DNA of 7,311 bases. Origin: Gammaproteobacteria bacterium. Its GTDB lineage: Bacteria; Pseudomonadota; Gammaproteobacteria; Chromatiales; Chromatiaceae. The position numbers were made by a program, and so were the translations under genes. Positions 5,201 through 7,311 of the stretch are shown here, in pieces (the stretch's first letter is position 1; each line of letters starts with the position of its first letter). The stretch lies in the NCBI GenBank assembly GCA_015231665.1, contig JADGBD010000097.1:1-7311 (forward strand). The letters are read 5' to 3'. Below the pieces are notes generated by a model that saw only the letters and a list, made by a program, of their open reading frames with translations, was not told the DNA's origin and did not search any database.

Positions 5201-7222
5201 CGCATCGATGATCTGAACGACAAGGTCGGCGCCCTGGAGACCCTGCTGCTGGACAAGGCCAACTACGACTCGATGAACTGCGGCGATGGCGCCTGCCTCG
5301 GCTGTGGCGAGAAGACCATCATCCACCTGTTCACCGGTACCGTCACCGCCCTGATGCAGCCGCGCATCAAGGCCGAGGTGGCGCGCCTGGATGAGCTCAT
5401 CGCCCGGCTGGAGCAGCATATCCGCCTGAAGCTGGCCGCCGGTGTCGATCTCAGCCACCCCGAGGTGCTCGGCCAGCTCGGCGACAGCCAGGAGCCGGAG
5501 CTGACCTTGGCGCAGCTGAGCGAGCGCATCGACCCGGCCCACGAAAGCACCCTGCTGGACAAGGCCTGGCTGAAGCAGATCAGCGGCGTGCTGGCGCAGC
5601 TGCGCGACCTGCGCTGGCGCTATCTGGAAGGGCCGACGCAAAAGGGCCGCGCCGCCATGGGTATAGTCAACGCCACCGGCTGTACCTCGGTGTGGGGCGC
5701 CACCTTCCCCTACAACCCCTATCCCTTCCCCTGGGCATCCCATCTGTTCCAGGACAGTCCTTCCATGGCGATGGGTCTGTTCGAGGGCCACATGGTGAAG
5801 ATGGCCGAGGGCTTCAAGGCCATCCGCCGCGCCGAGCTGGAGCTGGCAGGCAAGTACAACGCCGCCGAGCACGAGGAGTTCTTCAGCCACTTCGACTGGC
5901 GCGCCTTCAGCGACGAAGAATGGCGGCTCTGCCCGCCGGTGGTCTCGGTGGGTGGTGACGGTGCCATGTACGACATCGGCTTCCAGAACCTGTCCCGCGC
6001 CCTGGCTTCAGGCATGCCGATCAAGGTGCTGGTGCTGGACACCCAGGTCTATTCCAACACCGGCGGTCAGGCCTGTACCTCCGGCTTCATCTCCCAGGTG
6101 GCGGACATGAGCCCCTACGGCAAGAAGATGAAGGGCAAGGAAGAAATGCGCAAGGAGATGGGCCTGATCGGCCTGGCCCACCGCACCAGCTATGTGCTGC
6201 AGGGCTCCATCAGCAATGTCACCCATCTGATCGAGGGCTACATCGATGGCCTGAACAGCCGCCGCCCGGCTCTGTTCAACATCTATGCCACCTGTCAGCC
6301 GGAACACGGCGTGGCGGATGATGCCACCATGCGCCAGTCCAAGCTGGCGTTGGAATCCCGCGCCTATCCGATCATGAAGTTCGACCCCGATGCCGGCACC
6401 ACCCTGCAGGAGTGCCTTGACATCGAGGGCAACCCGGCGCTGGATCAGGACTGGCCGACCTACCAGCTGGACTATGTGGACGAGCAGGGCAATGCCGGTC
6501 GCCTGGAGCTGCCGCTGACCTTCGCCGACTTCGCCGCCACCGAGGGCCGCTTCCGCAAGCACTTCCGCAAGGCGCCGCCAGAGACCTGGAGCGACGACAT
6601 GATCCCCTTCCACGAGTTTCTCCAACTGGAAGAGGACGACCGCGAGGGCAAGTTCCCCTACATCTGGATGCTGGATGGCAAGAACCGGCTGATGCGGGTG
6701 ATCTGCTCGGCGGAGATCGTCAAGTCCGCTGAAGAGCGCTTGCTGTTCTGGCACCAGCTCAAGGGCCTGGCCGGTGAGCTGGACAAGGTGGACGTGGATG
6801 CCCTGATCGAGCAGACCAAGTCCGACATGGCCAATCGTCTCAGCTCGACACTGCTGTCGCTGGTGGCATCGGGCAACGCCTCTGCCTTTACTGGCATGGT
6901 CGGCAGCGACGGCGCCAAGGCGGTTCCTGTATCGAATAATGCTGCCGGTAACGGAGCAGGTCAGGCGGCGGACTACGAGCCGGTCTGGGTGGAAACCCCG
7001 GAATGCACCGCCTGCGACGAGTGCATCGACATCAACCCCAAGATCTTCGCCTACAACAGCGACAAACAAGCTGTTATCGTCGATCCCCGCGCGGGCCAGT
7101 ACAAGGACATAGTCAAAGCGGCAGAGAAGTGCACCGCCGGCTGCATCCACCCGGGAACCCCTTGGAACCCGAACGAGAAGGACCTGGACAAGCTGGTCAA
7201 GCGGGCGCAGAAGTACCAGTAA
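2288..7222 (+). CDS. Single-chain pyruvate:ferredoxin (2-oxoacid) oxidoreductase with fused C-terminal ferredoxin
   Basis: This 1644-residue protein should reversibly convert pyruvate (or a related 2-oxoacid) plus CoA to acyl-CoA, CO2 and reduced low-potential carrier in the cytoplasm. Domains run in PFOR order. The 2-oxoacid-binding domain (about 18-250) has AYPITPST, with T42, E75 and R125 matching known catalytic/binding residues. Domain II (about 297-430) and a gamma-type domain (about 488-690, HSVGGWGAITTGKN) follow. A two-cluster ferredoxin domain has C787/790/793/797 and C925/928/931/935. The thiamine-diphosphate domain (about 995-1365) carries GGDG (1222-1225), YSNTGGQ (1255-1261) and proximal-cluster ligands C1003, C1006, C1132 and C1336. 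A linker (about 1535-1565) precedes a single-cluster ferredoxin (C1573, C1576, C1579, C1615). Classical fused PFORs are about 1170-1230 residues; the excess is the tail plus insertions at about 803-915 and 1022-1120. The gene is intact. The 2-oxoacid family is certain; pyruvate is the likely but unproven substrate. Fused PFORs are often named nifJ or por; neither is assigned here. Confidence 0.93.
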   Translation: MFGKKEKRVFKYPGKRMAMDGNSAVIMCEREASDAAGAYPITPSTQMGEFWAEEMAKGHINISGRGLIFVEPESEHAAAAVTAGMSMTGLRATNFSSAQGVAFMHESLYAAAGKRLPYVLNVGCRAITKASLNVHCGHDDYHCIDDTGFFQVFANDAQGAADLNLIGRKIAELSLTPAVVAQDGFLTTHLIEPLQVPERELIAEFLGKPDDQIECPTPAQRMLFGKTRRRIPAIWDVDNPLQSGTVQNQDAYMQTQAAQRPYFYDHIKQITEQVMDEYYELTGRRYGRIGTYNMDKADYVILGMGSMVVQARGVAEYLKKTRKLEIGVVDITMFRPFPGDLIGKALMGKKGVVVLERTDQPLAEDLPLMREVRAALSKCLENGRSSDAKPYPDYASYGQIKDLPPLYSGAYGMGSRDLQPEALIGAIENMLPGGNKRKFFYLGIEFVRDASNPKQEVHLQNLLEAYPKIGELAVKGSENPNLMPEGSMTVRMHSVGGWGAITTGKNLVMTLYDLLGYEIKANPKYGSEKKGQPTTYYLAVAPTPIPLNCEYHYVDVVLSPDPNVFNHSNPLSGLKKGGTLIIQSSLEGQQAVWNSFPRWMRKQIIDNEIRVFYVDGFKIAREEASNPELQLRMQGNAFQGAFFAGSPLMQMAGLDEKKLFASIEAQLDAKFGDKGKRVVADNLRIVRRGFEQVHEISDKTLGVESAQQLKKEIGLPLMLKQIPQGQGELADIHRFWEQTGNFYASGKGSDNLADPYQALSLVPASTGIFRDMTQIRFDYPKWIAENCTACGDCYTACPDSAIPGLVNTVSEVFNSVINSIELGGTMTQYLRRETRAVEKRLRGLVNQQGEGAKVRDLLDQAILETLAESDLESEKKANLEKEFALFLDAFGSFEFSITKPYWSNMEKKGANSGGLFSITVNPYTCKGCMECVEVCQDDALRVEKQDDLAVDKLRADWKFWLNLPTSNPSFSRIDDLNDKVGALETLLLDKANYDSMNCGDGACLGCGEKTIIHLFTGTVTALMQPRIKAEVARLDELIARLEQHIRLKLAAGVDLSHPEVLGQLGDSQEPELTLAQLSERIDPAHESTLLDKAWLKQISGVLAQLRDLRWRYLEGPTQKGRAAMGIVNATGCTSVWGATFPYNPYPFPWASHLFQDSPSMAMGLFEGHMVKMAEGFKAIRRAELELAGKYNAAEHEEFFSHFDWRAFSDEEWRLCPPVVSVGGDGAMYDIGFQNLSRALASGMPIKVLVLDTQVYSNTGGQACTSGFISQVADMSPYGKKMKGKEEMRKEMGLIGLAHRTSYVLQGSISNVTHLIEGYIDGLNSRRPALFNIYATCQPEHGVADDATMRQSKLALESRAYPIMKFDPDAGTTLQECLDIEGNPALDQDWPTYQLDYVDEQGNAGRLELPLTFADFAATEGRFRKHFRKAPPETWSDDMIPFHEFLQLEEDDREGKFPYIWMLDGKNRLMRVICSAEIVKSAEERLLFWHQLKGLAGELDKVDVDALIEQTKSDMANRLSSTLLSLVASGNASAFTGMVGSDGAKAVPVSNNAAGNGAGQAADYEPVWVETPECTACDECIDINPKIFAYNSDKQAVIVDPRAGQYKDIVKAAEKCTAGCIHPGTPWNPNEKDLDKLVKRAQKYQ
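6983..7219 (+). other. C-terminal single-cluster ferredoxin domain of the PFOR
   Basis: Residues 1566-1644 form a ferredoxin domain after a Gly/Ala/Asn-rich linker (around 1548-1562). The motif CTACDECIDINP gives C1573, C1576 and C1579, and C1615 in EKCTAGC supplies the fourth ligand. N1583 replaces the Cys that would serve a second cluster, so one [4Fe-4S] cluster is expected; C1619 is an extra nearby Cys. Classical PFORs end instead in a short cluster-free domain, so this is a fused electron carrier or exit site. Confidence 0.8.
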
Positions 7223-7223
7223 G

Positions 7224-7257
7224 TAGGAGATAGGAGATTAGGAGATAGGAGATAGAG
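7224..7257. repeat. Tandem TAGGAGA repeat after the PFOR stop
   Basis: TAGGAGA occurs four times (7224-7230, 7231-7237, 7239-7245, 7246-7252), with one extra T at 7238, and ends in a partial TAGAG. It begins one base after the PFOR stop codon. It looks like slippage-prone intergenic sequence. The AGGAGA units resemble ribosome-binding sites, but no start codon follows in the window. Confidence 0.8.
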
Positions 7258-7284
7258 TCTTAGTGGTTTAGCTATTAGAGCCAA

Positions 7285-7308
7285 GACACTAGGATACTAG
7301 GACACTAG
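7285..7308. repeat. Three tandem GAYACTAG octamers
   Basis: GACACTAG (7285-7292), GATACTAG (7293-7300) and GACACTAG (7301-7308) are three contiguous 8-nt units differing at one base. The array may continue past the window edge. Together with the TAGGAGA units it fills the 89-nt tail, in which no gene or terminator is seen. Confidence 0.8.
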
Positions 7309-7311
7309 ACC

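Noticed and set aside
2261..5890. 1209-codon open frame on the minus strand opposite PFOR
   Set aside because: It is read codon-on-codon opposite PFOR and stays open because the sense strand lacks TTA, CTA and TCA codons. Its translation is low-complexity, rich in His, Gln, Gly, Val and Leu, with no domain recognised.
1879..7015. Recurrent near-identical 12-mer TGCACCGCCTGC at four ferredoxin motifs (1879, 2014, 4646, 7004)
   Set aside because: It encodes the same Cys-Thr-Ala-Cys motif in four cluster sites (the first copy has TGT), so preferred codons explain the match without recent duplication.
4646..7024. Two-subunit or broken PFOR split within the inserted regions
   Set aside because: The frame is continuous from 2288 to 7222 and all expected motifs occur in order, so the extra length reflects insertions and a tail, not a frameshift or fusion of fragments.
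6008..7150. 380-codon minus-strand open frame opposite the PFOR 3' part
   Set aside because: It continues the same antisense frame after the single TCA codon at 6008. There is no recognisable domain.
7224..7308. CRISPR array
   Set aside because: The units are 7-8 nt, contiguous and without spacers, so they are simple tandem repeats.

Overview
The window holds one compact redox module: a LysR-family regulator on the minus strand (226-1176), a 174-bp divergent promoter region (1177-1350), and a two-gene operon on the plus strand. The operon encodes an RnfB-like membrane-anchored iron-sulfur protein (1351-2235) and a very large single-chain pyruvate:ferredoxin oxidoreductase (PFOR)-type 2-oxoacid oxidoreductase (2288-7222, 1644 residues). 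GC-rich codon choice, a CysB-like LysR effector domain and G-rich interspersed repeats suggest a gammaproteobacterium, perhaps a sulfur-oxidising Chromatiales-type organism. That placement is an inference; no taxonomic marker is present.

Layout. Positions 1-225 carry no gene. They hold a hairpin that overlaps four G4 tracts, a small AT-rich inverted repeat, and short direct repeats typical of intergenic filler. The lysR-like gene is read away from the operon. The 1177-1350 gap contains an AT-rich island with an imperfect inverted repeat that could serve as the LysR operator. The operon genes are 52 bp apart, and the PFOR has a strong AGGAGG ribosome-binding site. After the PFOR stop come four TAGGAGA units and three GAYACTAG units; no further gene is visible.

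How the genes may work together. The PFOR keeps the thiamine diphosphate site, the 2-oxoacid-binding motifs and Cys ligands for three [4Fe-4S] clusters. It also carries two roughly 80-100-residue insertions beside its clusters and a fused C-terminal single-cluster ferredoxin domain. The RnfB-like protein has one N-terminal membrane helix and Cys motifs for about four clusters, but no other Rnf subunit is encoded here. The simplest reading is that PFOR and the RnfB-like protein form an electron relay between 2-oxoacid/acyl-CoA chemistry and a membrane or soluble low-potential carrier. The divergent LysR protein would control it. The flow could run either way, as pyruvate oxidation or reductive pyruvate synthesis. 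The most unusual points are the PFOR architecture and its pairing with an orphan RnfB-like protein.
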